A stretch of DNA of 64,000 bases, taken from assembly GCA_027489355.1 (NCBI GenBank), contig JAIXZY010000078.1, forward strand, positions 62,001 to 126,000, written 5' to 3'. This stretch comes from Paracoccaceae bacterium (GTDB lineage Bacteria > Pseudomonadota > Alphaproteobacteria > Rhodobacterales > Rhodobacteraceae). The notes under the pieces are model-generated. The model saw only the letters and a list, made by a program, of their open reading frames with translations, did not search any database and had not been told where the DNA came from. Shown here in pieces: positions 25,349 through 33,597 of this stretch; position 1 is the first letter of the stretch; every line of letters starts with the position of its first letter. A program made the position numbers and the translations under genes.

Positions 25349-25405
25349 ATTTCCTGTCCTTAAATATCCCACGGGGAGCGCGAGGGGTGTGAAACCCCTC
25401 GCTCC
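25349..25405. repeat. Dispersed element (copy 4) with GCGAGGGGT hairpin
   Basis: TTTCCTGTCCTTAAATATCCC is followed by arms GCGAGGGGT and ACCCCTCGC (25380-25402). The hairpin lies 10 bases beyond the acyl-CoA dehydrogenase stop and could act as its terminator. No T-run follows. Confidence 0.7.
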
Positions 25406-25411
25406 GACGTG

Positions 25412-26575
25412 TCATCCCCCGACCGCCCTCAGCAATTCGCGGCTGATGATGTGCCGCTGGATCTCGCTCGTCCCCTCCCAGATCCGTTCCACACGGCTGT
25501 CGCGCCAGATCCGCTCCAGCGGCAGTTCGTCCATCAGCCCCATCCCGCCGTGGATCTGGATCGCCTCGTCGGCGACCATCGCCAGCACCTCGGTCGCCTT
25601 CAGCTTGGCCATCGACATGTCCGCCTCGGTCACCGTGCCCTGGTCATATTTCCAGGCCGCCTCGCGCGTCAGCAGTTCCGCCGCCTTCAGCTCCATCGCC
25701 ATGTCGGCGAGCTTGAAGGACACCCCCTGGAACTTGCCGATTTGCTGGCCGAACTGCTTCCGCTCTGCCGCATAGGAGATCGCGTGCCCCAGCGCCCGCT
25801 GCGCGCGCCCCAGGCAAGTCGAGGCCACCTGCAGCCGCGTCGCGCCCAGCCAGGAGTTCGCCACCTCGAACCCCTTGTGAACCTCGCCCAGCACGTTCGC
25901 GGCCGGCACCCGGCAGTCGTCGAACTCCAGCACCGCGTTGGTGTAGCCGCGGTGCGAGACGTTGCGATACCCCTCGCGCACCGTGAAGCCCGGCGTGCCC
26001 TTGTCGACGAAGAACGCCGTGATCAGCTTCTTCGCACCTTTTGGGCTCTGCTCCTCGCCGCTCGCCATGAAGACGATCGCAAACCCCGCCAGGTCAGCAT
26101 GGGAAATGAAATGCTTCGTCCCGTTCAGCACCCAGTCCCCGCCGTCCTGCCGGGCCGAGGCCTTCATCCCCCGCAGGTCGGACCCCGCGCCGGGTTCGGT
26201 CATGGCGAGGCAATCCCATGTCTCGCCCCGGATGCAGGGCATCAGATACCGTTCCCGCTGCTCCGCATTCCCGGCGAGAAGGATGTTCGATGGCCGCGCC
26301 ACGCAGGTCCAGTGCAGCGCATAGTTCGCCCGGCCCAGCTCCTTTTCGTACAACAGCCAGGACAGCGTATCGAGGCCCGCGCCCCCGACCTCGACCGGCA
26401 TGTTCGCCGCATAAAGCCCCGCCGCGATGGCCTTTTGCTGGATCTCCCGGATCAGCTCCAGCGGCAGGACGCCCGTCCGCTCGACCCTCTGCTCATGCGG
26501 ATAAAGCTCGGTCTCCACAAACGTCCGCGTCGTGTCGACGATCATCCGCTGTTCTTCGGTCAGTCCGAAATCCAT
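25412..26575 (-). CDS. Acyl-CoA dehydrogenase, probable crotonobetainyl/gamma-butyrobetainyl-CoA dehydrogenase
   Basis: A 387-residue FAD-dependent acyl-CoA dehydrogenase. The signature CLAMTEPGAGSDLRG (about residues 123-137) and the catalytic-Glu/C-terminal region IQIHGGMGLMDELPLERIWRD and RIWEGTSEIQRHI are intact. In the operon it would oxidise gamma-butyrobetainyl-CoA to crotonobetainyl-CoA. The ATG at 26575 shares a base with the carnitine dehydrogenase stop (TGATG), which fixes the start and shows coupling. Confidence 0.86.
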   Translation of the reverse strand: MDFGLTEEQRMIVDTTRTFVETELYPHEQRVERTGVLPLELIREIQQKAIAAGLYAANMPVEVGGAGLDTLSWLLYEKELGRANYALHWTCVARPSNILLAGNAEQRERYLMPCIRGETWDCLAMTEPGAGSDLRGMKASARQDGGDWVLNGTKHFISHADLAGFAIVFMASGEEQSPKGAKKLITAFFVDKGTPGFTVREGYRNVSHRGYTNAVLEFDDCRVPAANVLGEVHKGFEVANSWLGATRLQVASTCLGRAQRALGHAISYAAERKQFGQQIGKFQGVSFKLADMAMELKAAELLTREAAWKYDQGTVTEADMSMAKLKATEVLAMVADEAIQIHGGMGLMDELPLERIWRDSRVERIWEGTSEIQRHIISRELLRAVGG

Positions 26576-28053
26576 CACGCCCTCGCCTGTCCGACGGCCC
26601 GGCCCGCGCCCTCGGGCAGCGGCAGCCCGGCATGGGCCTGCGCCACCGCCTGCAACCGCCCCCAGACCTCGGCCGAGGCCGGAACCGTCTTGCCCGCCTT
26701 CATGTCGACGTGCAGGCACAGCTGCTCCACCGTCGCCACGCAGGTCTCGCCCTTCATGATCCGCACGAAAGACCGGAAACGCTTCTCGTCCGCGCTTATG
26801 ATCTGCAACTCGCCCCGCAGCTGATCGCCCAGCTTCGCCTCGCCCAGGTGCCGGATATGCGTCTCGGCCGAGTAATACGAATGCCCCGCCGCCACGTAGT
26901 CCATCCCCGCGCCGATCATCCGAAGGAAGTTGTCCACCGTCTCGGAGTTCGCAAAGTAATACCGGCTCTCCGTCATATGGCCGTTGTAGTCGATCCAGCC
27001 CGGCAGGACCTGGCCCTGCCACATGACCAGCGGAGCCGCCTTCGCCCCCGTATCGAGGCCCTTCTGCATCTCGGCATGGAAGGCCGCCGCGCGGCGTTCG
27101 TCGTGCTCTTTCAGGACCTTCCCCGCGCCCCAGTTCCGTTCCTTCAGCGCGCGCAGGAAGCCCACCAGGTTCCGGTCGCGGATGCGCTCCAGTTCCCGGA
27201 TGCCATACATCCCGGACTGCGCGTCGGACTGGTTCGCCACCAGGTCCACCAGCTCGTCATTGAACTCCGGCACGTCCATCAGCTTGGTCCAGGGCCATTT
27301 CAGCGCCGGGCCGAACTGGGCCATGAAGTGGCGCATCCCGGCCTCGCCGCCCGCGATGCGGTAGGTCTCGAACAATCCCATCTGCCCCCAGCGCAGGCCA
27401 AAGCCCATGCGGATCGCCTCGTCGATCTCCTCGGTTGTGGCGATGCCGTCCTTCAGCATCCACAGCGCCTCGCGCCAGACGGCTTCCAGGAAGCGGTTGC
27501 CGATGAAGGCGTCGATCTCGTGGCGGATCACCAGGGGGAACATCCCGATGTCCTTCATGATCTGCACGGTCTTCTCGACCACCGCCGGAGGGTTCTTCTC
27601 CGACCCCGAGACCTCCGACAAGGGCAGCAGGTAGACCGGGTTGAACGGATGCGCGACGATGATGTTCTCCGGCGCGGGCGAACCCTTCTGCAGGTCAGAC
27701 GCCTTGAAACCCGAGGTCGAGGATCCGATCAACACCCCCGGATTGGCCTGTTGCAGCTGGGCATAGACCTTGTGCTTCAGCTCGATCCGTTCCGAGACGC
27801 TTTCCTGCACATATTCCGCGCCTTCGACCGCCTCACCGATGGTGCCGTGGAACGTCAGCTTCCCCTCCGCGGGCATCGGCACGTCCGACAGCGCGGGCAG
27901 CGCCGCCCGGGCGTTCGCCATCACCGCCGCGATCTTCCGCTCCGCCTCAGGATCGGGGTCGAACACCCCAACATCCCAGCCATTCAGCAGGAACCGCGCG
28001 GCCCAACCGCCGCCGATGACCCCGCCCCCGATGATTGCCGCCTTGCGCGCCAT
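26575..28053 (-). CDS. L-carnitine 3-dehydrogenase fused to a hot-dog thioesterase
   Basis: A 492-residue two-domain protein. Residues 1 to about 320 form a 3-hydroxyacyl-CoA dehydrogenase-like L-carnitine dehydrogenase, with the NAD-binding GGGVIGGGWAARFLLNGWDV at the start and the HPFNPVYLLPLSEVSG catalytic region. Residues about 335-490 form a 4HBT-type thioesterase (GWIDYNGHMTESRYY carries the family's active-site region). The first domain makes 3-dehydrocarnitine. The second should hydrolyse glycine betainyl-CoA released by the BKACE enzyme. The same fusion is known from rhizobial carnitine clusters. Start ATG at 28053 follows GAGGGG. Confidence 0.92.
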   Translation of the reverse strand: MARKAAIIGGGVIGGGWAARFLLNGWDVGVFDPDPEAERKIAAVMANARAALPALSDVPMPAEGKLTFHGTIGEAVEGAEYVQESVSERIELKHKVYAQLQQANPGVLIGSSTSGFKASDLQKGSPAPENIIVAHPFNPVYLLPLSEVSGSEKNPPAVVEKTVQIMKDIGMFPLVIRHEIDAFIGNRFLEAVWREALWMLKDGIATTEEIDEAIRMGFGLRWGQMGLFETYRIAGGEAGMRHFMAQFGPALKWPWTKLMDVPEFNDELVDLVANQSDAQSGMYGIRELERIRDRNLVGFLRALKERNWGAGKVLKEHDERRAAAFHAEMQKGLDTGAKAAPLVMWQGQVLPGWIDYNGHMTESRYYFANSETVDNFLRMIGAGMDYVAAGHSYYSAETHIRHLGEAKLGDQLRGELQIISADEKRFRSFVRIMKGETCVATVEQLCLHVDMKAGKTVPASAEVWGRLQAVAQAHAGLPLPEGAGRAVGQARA

Positions 28054-28063
28054 TGTCGTCCCC

Positions 28064-28387
28064 TCAGTCAATGCAGATGCCGACCGTCCGGCCGGTTTCG
28101 TCCAGGAATTCGAAGCAGCCGAACATCGGCGAGACCTTGGAGCAGGTCCGCGTGTCCGCCAGGCACTGCCCCGCGCAGTCGGTCTGTTTCGCGCAGGCCT
28201 TTCCCGCATCGGGCTGCGGCAGGAAGCAGACTTCGTCCGGCAGAAGCCCGCCTCGCCCGACCGAGCCGCCTTTCATCAGGCACTCTGCCCGGTCGGCATC
28301 GTTCAGCGGCTTGCCCTGTGGGCCGGATCGAGGCTCTTCCATGCAGGCCCCTAGCGCCAGTGTCGCGATGAGGAGCAGTCGTTTCAC
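28064..28387 (-). CDS. Cysteine-rich small lipoprotein of unknown function
   Basis: A 107-residue predicted lipoprotein. The signal MKRLLLIATLALGAC has a lipobox (LGAC, Cys 15). After the lipidated Cys there are eight further Cys residues, enough for four disulfides, in a Gly/Asp/Pro-rich chain, suggesting a compact periplasmic domain. Start is GTG at 28387, overlapping the HD-domain gene's TGA by 4 bases (GTGA), so it is coupled to the carnitine operon. It ends 11 bases before the carnitine dehydrogenase start. I do not recognise the family. A periplasmic role linked to the carnitine genes is possible, but it could also be a bystander. Confidence 0.72.
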   Translation of the reverse strand: MKRLLLIATLALGACMEEPRSGPQGKPLNDADRAECLMKGGSVGRGGLLPDEVCFLPQPDAGKACAKQTDCAGQCLADTRTCSKVSPMFGCFEFLDETGRTVGICID

Positions 28388-29004
28388 GCCATCCGCTCCG
28401 ACGCCTGCGCGGGATCGGTCAGCGCGACCCGCTCGCCCGCGCGGATCACCGCCGGGTCATAGGCCTTGCGGGCGAAAACCTCGCGCACCAGCGGGGCGAA
28501 GTCCTGAACGCTCATCATCGGGTAGTCCGGGTCAAAGCTTGACTGGTCCCACATCTCGCAGAAGTCGGCGCAGTCCTGGTAATAGGCGTGGTCCCTGTAG
28601 CGGTCCCGCGCATGCCGGTTCCCGCCGACGTGGTGCGCATAGTAGAGCCGCTGGAAATCGCCGTGCTTTTCCACGACCCAGGTCACCTGTTCCCGGACGA
28701 AAGGCTTCAGCACGGCGGCCGCATACTCATCGTGGTTGTAGGGCGCATAGATGTCGCCGATGTCGTGGAGGAGCGCCGCCACCACCCAGTCGGTATCCGC
28801 CCCCGCCCGCCAAGCCCGGGTCGCTGCCTGCAGCGAGTGACCCAGCCGCGTGACCTGATAGCCCGACAGGCTTTCGTCCAGCTCCACCAGCGCGCCAAGC
28901 AGGCGGTCCGCGGTGCCGGCCGCATACTCCCGCTCATGCACGTCCAGCATGGCGTAGTCGGCGGCGTCGCCGTCCTTCATCGCGGTGAACTTGACCTTGT
29001 CCAT
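28384..29004 (-). CDS. HD-domain protein, PhnZ/TmpB-like oxygenase or phosphohydrolase
   Basis: A 206-residue HD-domain protein. The first metal His is in GHSLQAATRA, the HD pair in VVAALLHDIGD, and further His residues are in YNHDEY, EKHGDF and YYAHHVGG. This spacing resembles the mixed-valent di-iron HD oxygenases PhnZ and TmpB, which act on aminophosphonates including a trimethylammonium one, more than nucleotide phosphohydrolases. Here it is locked between the dehydrocarnitine-cleaving enzyme (TGATG overlap at its start, 29004) and the lipoprotein (GTGA at its end). No step in the carnitine route needs it, so its reaction is unassigned. Confidence 0.78.
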   Translation of the reverse strand: MDKVKFTAMKDGDAADYAMLDVHEREYAAGTADRLLGALVELDESLSGYQVTRLGHSLQAATRAWRAGADTDWVVAALLHDIGDIYAPYNHDEYAAAVLKPFVREQVTWVVEKHGDFQRLYYAHHVGGNRHARDRYRDHAYYQDCADFCEMWDQSSFDPDYPMMSVQDFAPLVREVFARKAYDPAVIRAGERVALTDPAQASERMA

Positions 29005-29918
29005 CACTTCGCCACCGGCGCTCGCTTCTCCAGCTTCAGCCGCGCCCGCACCTCGGCCGGGGTAATCACCCGGGCGCCGAGGTTTTCGACGATGGTCGCG
29101 GCACGCTCGACAAGCTGGGCGTTGGTCGCAAGGACTCCCTTTTCAAGCCAGAGGTTGTCCTCCAACCCCACGCGCACGTTGCCCCCGGCGATGGTCGCCG
29201 CCGCGACATAGGCCATCTCGTTGCGGCCAAGGGAAAAGGCGCTGAAATGCCAGCCCTGCGGGACGTTGTTCACCATCGCCATGAAGGTGTTCAGGTCGTC
29301 GGGAGCACCCCACGGAACGCCCATGCAAAGCTGCACCAGAACGGGTTCCGGGATCACGCCTTCCTTCACCAGTTCCTTGGCGAGCCACAGGTGGCCGGTA
29401 TCAAAAGCCTCGATCTCGATCCGCACGCCCGCCGCCGTCATCCGCTTGGCCATGTCCCGCAGCATGCCGGGGGTGTTGACCATAACGTAGTCGGCCTCGT
29501 TGAAGTTCATCGTGCCGCAATCGAGCGTGCAGATCTCGGGCCGGCATTCGACGATATGCGCCACCCGCTCCTCGGCCCCGCACATGTCGGACCGGTCGGC
29601 CATCCGGGTCATTTCCTCGGTGCCGTCGAAATACATGTCTCCGCCCATCCCGGCGGTCAGGTTCAGCACCACGTCCGTGTCGCTATCGCGGATGCGGTCC
29701 GTCACCTCGCGGTAGTATTCTAGCTTCCGACTGGGCTTGCCGGTCTCGGGGTCGCGGACGTGGCAATGGACCACCGCCGCCCCCGCCTTTGCCGCCGCGA
29801 TGGCGCTTTCCGCGATCTCCTTCGGGCTGCGGGGCACATGCCGGCTGCGGTCCTGCGTGCCGCCCGATCCGGTCACGGCGCAGGTGATGAAGACTTCGCG
29901 GTTCATGTTCAGCGGCAT
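29004..29918 (-). CDS. BKACE family 3-dehydrocarnitine cleavage enzyme
   Basis: A 304-residue beta-keto acid cleavage enzyme (former DUF849, 3-keto-5-aminohexanoate cleavage family). It has the N-terminal EVFITCAVTGSGG, zinc ligands in VVHCHVRDPETGK and a long conserved centre. With acetyl-CoA it would split 3-dehydrocarnitine into acetoacetate and glycine betainyl-CoA. The substrate is taken from its place beside carnitine dehydrogenase and the CdhR-like regulator. It is the first gene of the operon. Start ATG at 29918 lies behind GGGAGG and diverges from the regulator, 71 bases away. Confidence 0.9.
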   Translation of the reverse strand: MPLNMNREVFITCAVTGSGGTQDRSRHVPRSPKEIAESAIAAAKAGAAVVHCHVRDPETGKPSRKLEYYREVTDRIRDSDTDVVLNLTAGMGGDMYFDGTEEMTRMADRSDMCGAEERVAHIVECRPEICTLDCGTMNFNEADYVMVNTPGMLRDMAKRMTAAGVRIEIEAFDTGHLWLAKELVKEGVIPEPVLVQLCMGVPWGAPDDLNTFMAMVNNVPQGWHFSAFSLGRNEMAYVAAATIAGGNVRVGLEDNLWLEKGVLATNAQLVERAATIVENLGARVITPAEVRARLKLEKRAPVAK

Positions 29919-29989
29919 GGCATCCTCCCTTGGGCTTGCCCCACCATAGCCGCCTTGCGCCGCGCCGCTTTGCACATTACGAAATTCGC

Positions 29990-30943
29990 ATGACGGAAAG
30001 TGCCATCTTCCAGCCCGCGCGCGACCCCCTGACCATCGCGCTTCTCGTCCTGCCGCAGGCCTCGATCCTCGAGGTCGCCTCGGCCCTCGACCCCTTGCGC
30101 AACGCCAACCGCCACCTCGGACACGACGCCTACCGCTGGCGCGTCGTCTCACCGGATGGCTCGGCGGTGCCACTGACCTGCGGGATCGAGCTGCCCTCCT
30201 CCGGCCCCCTCTCGCACGCCACGGGGGCCGACGCGCTGATTGTCATCGCCGGCTACCGGCTCAACGACGTGGCGACCCGTCCGCTGATCCGCGACCTGCG
30301 TCGCATCGCCCCGCGCTTCCAGCTGGTCGGCGGCATCGACGCCGCGCCCTGGGTCCTGGCCCGCGCGGGCCTCCTCGACGGCCACCGCGCCACCGTCCAT
30401 TGGGAGGACCTCGAAGACCTCGCCGCCGCCCATCCCCACGTCGATGTCGTCCCCGACCGCTTCGTGATCGACCGCAACCGCGTGACGATCTCGGGCGCGG
30501 CCCCGGCCCAGGACTTCATGCTGCACCTGATCCGTACCCGCCACGGAGCCGCCCTCGCCCGCCAGGTCGCGGCGAGCTTCCTTGCCACCGTCCGCCCCGG
30601 CCACGAACCGCAGGTCGCCCCGCAGGACACGGCGCTCGACCCCCGCGTCGCGCAGGCCCTCGCGCGGATGGAGACGCGGATCGACGCCCCCGAACCGGCC
30701 TCGACCACCGCAAGGGCCGTGGGCCTCTCGCCCCGCCGCCTTGAATCCCTGTTCCGTGCCGCGCTCGGCACCACGCCCGCCGCCCACGCGCTGGACCTCC
30801 GACTGCAGGCCGCGCGCCGGATGCTGACCGACACGCGCCACCCCATCGCCGAAGTCGCACTCCGGACCGGCTTTTCCAGCCCGTCCACCCTGTCCCGCGC
30901 CTTCCGCGCCCGCTTCGGCCAGACGCCCGGTTCGCTGCGCTAA
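29990..30943 (+). CDS. GlxA/CdhR-type AraC family regulator
   Basis: A 317-residue regulator with an N-terminal DJ-1/PfpI-like (GATase1-like) domain and a C-terminal AraC-type double HTH (about residues 215-317; ALRTGFSSPSTLSRAFRARFGQTPGSLR is the classic second motif). This architecture is that of GlxA-type regulators such as CdhR, the carnitine activator in Pseudomonas, and GbdR, the betaine activator. Divergence from the carnitine operon makes control of it by carnitine the likely role. Start ATG at 29990; a longer in-frame start at 29930 would overlap the opposite gene. Its stop overlaps the convergent MgtC gene's stop by 4 bases. Confidence 0.88.
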   Translation: MTESAIFQPARDPLTIALLVLPQASILEVASALDPLRNANRHLGHDAYRWRVVSPDGSAVPLTCGIELPSSGPLSHATGADALIVIAGYRLNDVATRPLIRDLRRIAPRFQLVGGIDAAPWVLARAGLLDGHRATVHWEDLEDLAAAHPHVDVVPDRFVIDRNRVTISGAAPAQDFMLHLIRTRHGAALARQVAASFLATVRPGHEPQVAPQDTALDPRVAQALARMETRIDAPEPASTTARAVGLSPRRLESLFRAALGTTPAAHALDLRLQAARRMLTDTRHPIAEVALRTGFSSPSTLSRAFRARFGQTPGSLR

Positions 30944-31404
30944 GAAGCGTCCTCTTCCGCGATCCGCTCTTGCACCACCCGGCGCAGCGGCGTCATCAGG
31001 ATCAGCGTCAGCACCGTCACCAGGCTCAGGATCACCGCGATGTCCAGCTGCCCATAGCCCACCGCCGCCCCGATCGCCCCCGTGGCCCAAAGGCTTGCCG
31101 CCGTCGCCGTCCCCTTCGCCCGGTCGCCCTGCTTCAGGATCGCCCCGCCGCCCACGAACCCGATCCCGGTCATCAGCCCCTCCAGGATACGCGAATGCTG
31201 CTGGCTGTCCGGACCCAGCACCTCGGTCGCGATCATCACGAAGCCGCAGGCCGCCATCGCCACCAGCGGAAAGGTCCGCAGCCCCGCACTTCGCTCTTCA
31301 CGTTCGCGGTTCCAGCCGATTGGCAGCGCCAGCAAGTAAGCCACCGCCAGCGCGATCAGATGCGACAGCGCCTGTTCCGAATCCCAGGTCCGCAAAAGAT
31401 CCAT
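30940..31404 (-). CDS. MgtC/SapB family membrane protein
   Basis: A 154-residue inner membrane protein of the MgtC/SapB family with four to five hydrophobic segments. The signature PIGWNREREERSAGLRTFPLV (about residues 28-48) and GIGFVGGGAILKQG (about 85-98) are intact. It lacks the long cytoplasmic C-terminal domain of virulence MgtC, so it is the short SapB-like type, whose activity is unclear. Start ATG at 31404 follows GAGGAGG. It begins 11 bases after the M3 peptidase gene in the same direction and is probably co-transcribed. Confidence 0.86.
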   Translation of the reverse strand: MDLLRTWDSEQALSHLIALAVAYLLALPIGWNREREERSAGLRTFPLVAMAACGFVMIATEVLGPDSQQHSRILEGLMTGIGFVGGGAILKQGDRAKGTATAASLWATGAIGAAVGYGQLDIAVILSLVTVLTLILMTPLRRVVQERIAEEDAS

Positions 31405-31414
31405 GCCGCCCTCC

Positions 31415-33424
31415 TCAGGCCGCGTCCAACAATCCACGCCCCTTCAGCAGCGCCTCGACCCCCGGCATCCGGCCGCGGAACTTCAGATACAGCGCCTCCG
31501 CCTCCTCGGACCCGCCGGCAGACAGGATGTAACGCTCCAGCCGCGCGGCGGTTGCAGCGTCGAAGGGATCGCCCGTCTCCTCGAAGGCGGCGAAGGCGTC
31601 GGCGTCCATCACCTCGGACCACATGTAGCTGTAGTAGCCCGCCGAATAGCCGTCGCCGCTGAACACATGCGCGAAATGCGGCGTCGCGTGCCGCATCCGG
31701 ATCGCGCGAGGCATACCCAGCGATTCCAGCACCTCGGCCTGGCGCTGCATCGGGTCCGCCGGCGGAGCGCCCGTGTGGAAGTCCAGGTCCACCAGGGCGC
31801 TGGCCACGAACTCCACCGTGGCAAAGCCCTGGTCATAGGTCCCGGCATCCAGAAGCCGCTTCAGCATGTCGGCGGGCATCGGCTCGCCGGTCTCATGGTG
31901 CCGCGCATGGGCCTCCAGCACCGACGGGACCTCCAGCCAGTGCTCATACAACTGGCTCGGCAATTCCACGAAGTCCCGCGCCACGCTGGTCCCGCTGATG
32001 AAGCCATAGGTCACGTCCGACAGCATCTGGTGCAGCGCATGGCCAAACTCGTGGAACAGCGTCCGCGCGTCGTCATAGGACAGCAGGCACGGATCACCCT
32101 TGGCGAAGTTGCAGACGTTCACCACGATCGGCCGCTGCTCGCCTCCCAGCTTGCGCTGCGACCGCATCGCGCTGCACCAGGCGCCCGACCGCTTGGCCCC
32201 CCGCGCGAAGTAGTCGCCCAGGAACACGGCCACATGCGTGCCGGCGCGGGTTACCTCCCAGCCGCGCACGTCCGGGTGATAGAACGGTCCCTCGATCTCG
32301 CGGAACTCCAGCCCGAAGAGCCGCGTCGCGCAGTCGAACATCGCGCCCAGCATTGCGTCCAGCGACAGGTACGGTTTCAGCGCAGCCTCATCCAGGTCAT
32401 GCTCGGCCCTGCGCCGCTTCTCCGAATAGTACCGCCAGTCCCAAGGCTCCAGCGGCCCCGGGAGCCCGTCCGCCCGCAGCATCGCCTCCAGCACGCCCGC
32501 ATCCGCCAGTGCCTTGGCCCGAGCCGGTTGCCAGACCCGCATCAACAGGTCGCGGACCGCGCCCGGGGTCTTCGCCATCTCCGGCTCCAACTTGAAGGCC
32601 GCGAAGTCGGGATAGCCCAGAAGATGCGCCCGCTCATGCCGCAGGGCCAGGATTTCCGCCGCGATGGCCCGGTTGTCCGTCTCGCCCCCGTTCGCCCCGC
32701 GCGCGACCCAGGCCTCATAGGCCTTCTGCCGCAGGGCGCGGTTCGGGGAAAACTGCAGGAACGGCACGATCAGGCTGCGGTTCAGCGTGACCACCGGACC
32801 CAGCCCCTTCTCCGCCCCCGCCGCGCGCGCCGCATCCTGCACGAACCCCGGCAGCGCCGCCAGATCCGCCTCGGACAGCTCCATATGCCAGGACCGCTCA
32901 TCCGCCAGCAGGTTCTGCCCGAACTGCGTCCCCAGCACCGCCAGCCGCGCCTTGACCGCCGTCAACCGCTCTGCCTCGACCCCCTCCAGCGCCGCGCCGG
33001 ACCGGACGAACATCCGGCGGTAAAGATCCAGCACGCGCATCTGCTCCGCCGTCAGCCCCAGCGCCGCGCGCCCCTGCCACAGCGCCTCGATCTTGGCGAA
33101 CAGCGCCTTGTTGTTGGTGACTTCGCTGGAAAACGCCGACATCTTCGGCGCCAGCTCCCGCATCAGCGCCTCGCGCGCAGGGGTCGAATCCGCGCCCGCC
33201 AGATTGTAGAACACCCCCGACACCCGATCGAGGTCCCCCTCCGCCAGCTCCAGCCCCTCGATCACCTCCGCGAAGGATGTCCCCGGCCCCTCCGCAATCG
33301 CCCCGATCGCCGCCCGCGCCCGCGACAGCGCCTCGTCGAAGGCCGGCCCGAAATCCTCATCCCGGATCGCCGCAAAAGGCGGCAGGCCGAACGGAGTATC
33401 CCATTTTTCCAGAAGCACGTTCAT
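31415..33424 (-). CDS. M3 family metallopeptidase (oligopeptidase A / Dcp type)
   Basis: A 669-residue cytoplasmic zinc peptidase of the thimet oligopeptidase family, which degrades short peptides. The active site HEFGHALHQML lies at about residues 458-468 and the third ligand region at about 485-490 (ELPSQLYEHW). Length and the all-helical N-terminal part match PrlC/Dcp proteins. No signal peptide. I cannot separate oligopeptidase A from dipeptidyl carboxypeptidase by eye. It precedes the MgtC-type gene. Confidence 0.9.
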   Translation of the reverse strand: MNVLLEKWDTPFGLPPFAAIRDEDFGPAFDEALSRARAAIGAIAEGPGTSFAEVIEGLELAEGDLDRVSGVFYNLAGADSTPAREALMRELAPKMSAFSSEVTNNKALFAKIEALWQGRAALGLTAEQMRVLDLYRRMFVRSGAALEGVEAERLTAVKARLAVLGTQFGQNLLADERSWHMELSEADLAALPGFVQDAARAAGAEKGLGPVVTLNRSLIVPFLQFSPNRALRQKAYEAWVARGANGGETDNRAIAAEILALRHERAHLLGYPDFAAFKLEPEMAKTPGAVRDLLMRVWQPARAKALADAGVLEAMLRADGLPGPLEPWDWRYYSEKRRRAEHDLDEAALKPYLSLDAMLGAMFDCATRLFGLEFREIEGPFYHPDVRGWEVTRAGTHVAVFLGDYFARGAKRSGAWCSAMRSQRKLGGEQRPIVVNVCNFAKGDPCLLSYDDARTLFHEFGHALHQMLSDVTYGFISGTSVARDFVELPSQLYEHWLEVPSVLEAHARHHETGEPMPADMLKRLLDAGTYDQGFATVEFVASALVDLDFHTGAPPADPMQRQAEVLESLGMPRAIRMRHATPHFAHVFSGDGYSAGYYSYMWSEVMDADAFAAFEETGDPFDAATAARLERYILSAGGSEEAEALYLKFRGRMPGVEALLKGRGLLDAA

Positions 33425-33477
33425 CGCAGATCTCCTTTGCTCCGAAGCTAGGCGCGCGCCGGACCAAGGTCCACCCT

Positions 33478-33597
33478 TGCTCTTTTCACAAATACTCTCT
33501 GGGGGTTCGGGGGGCGAAGCGCCCCCGACGCCCGAGGAGAAGGCGAAGCCCGACGACGAGACAAGGACTTGCGCGTCAGCGCTCCGGTCAATTCGCG
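33478..33597. repeat. Dispersed element with long tail (copy 5)
   Basis: TTGCTCTTTTCACAAATACT, a GGGGGCG/CGCCCCC hairpin (33510-33526), then GAGACAAGGACTTGCGCGTC and AGCGCTCCGGTCAATTC. The TCA inside TCAATTC is the reverse complement of the ABC permease stop codon. Confidence 0.78.

Noticed and set aside
26218-28371. Long plus-strand open frame over the carnitine genes
   Set aside because: His/Arg/Pro-rich shadow of the minus-strand dehydrogenase genes; no domain recognised.
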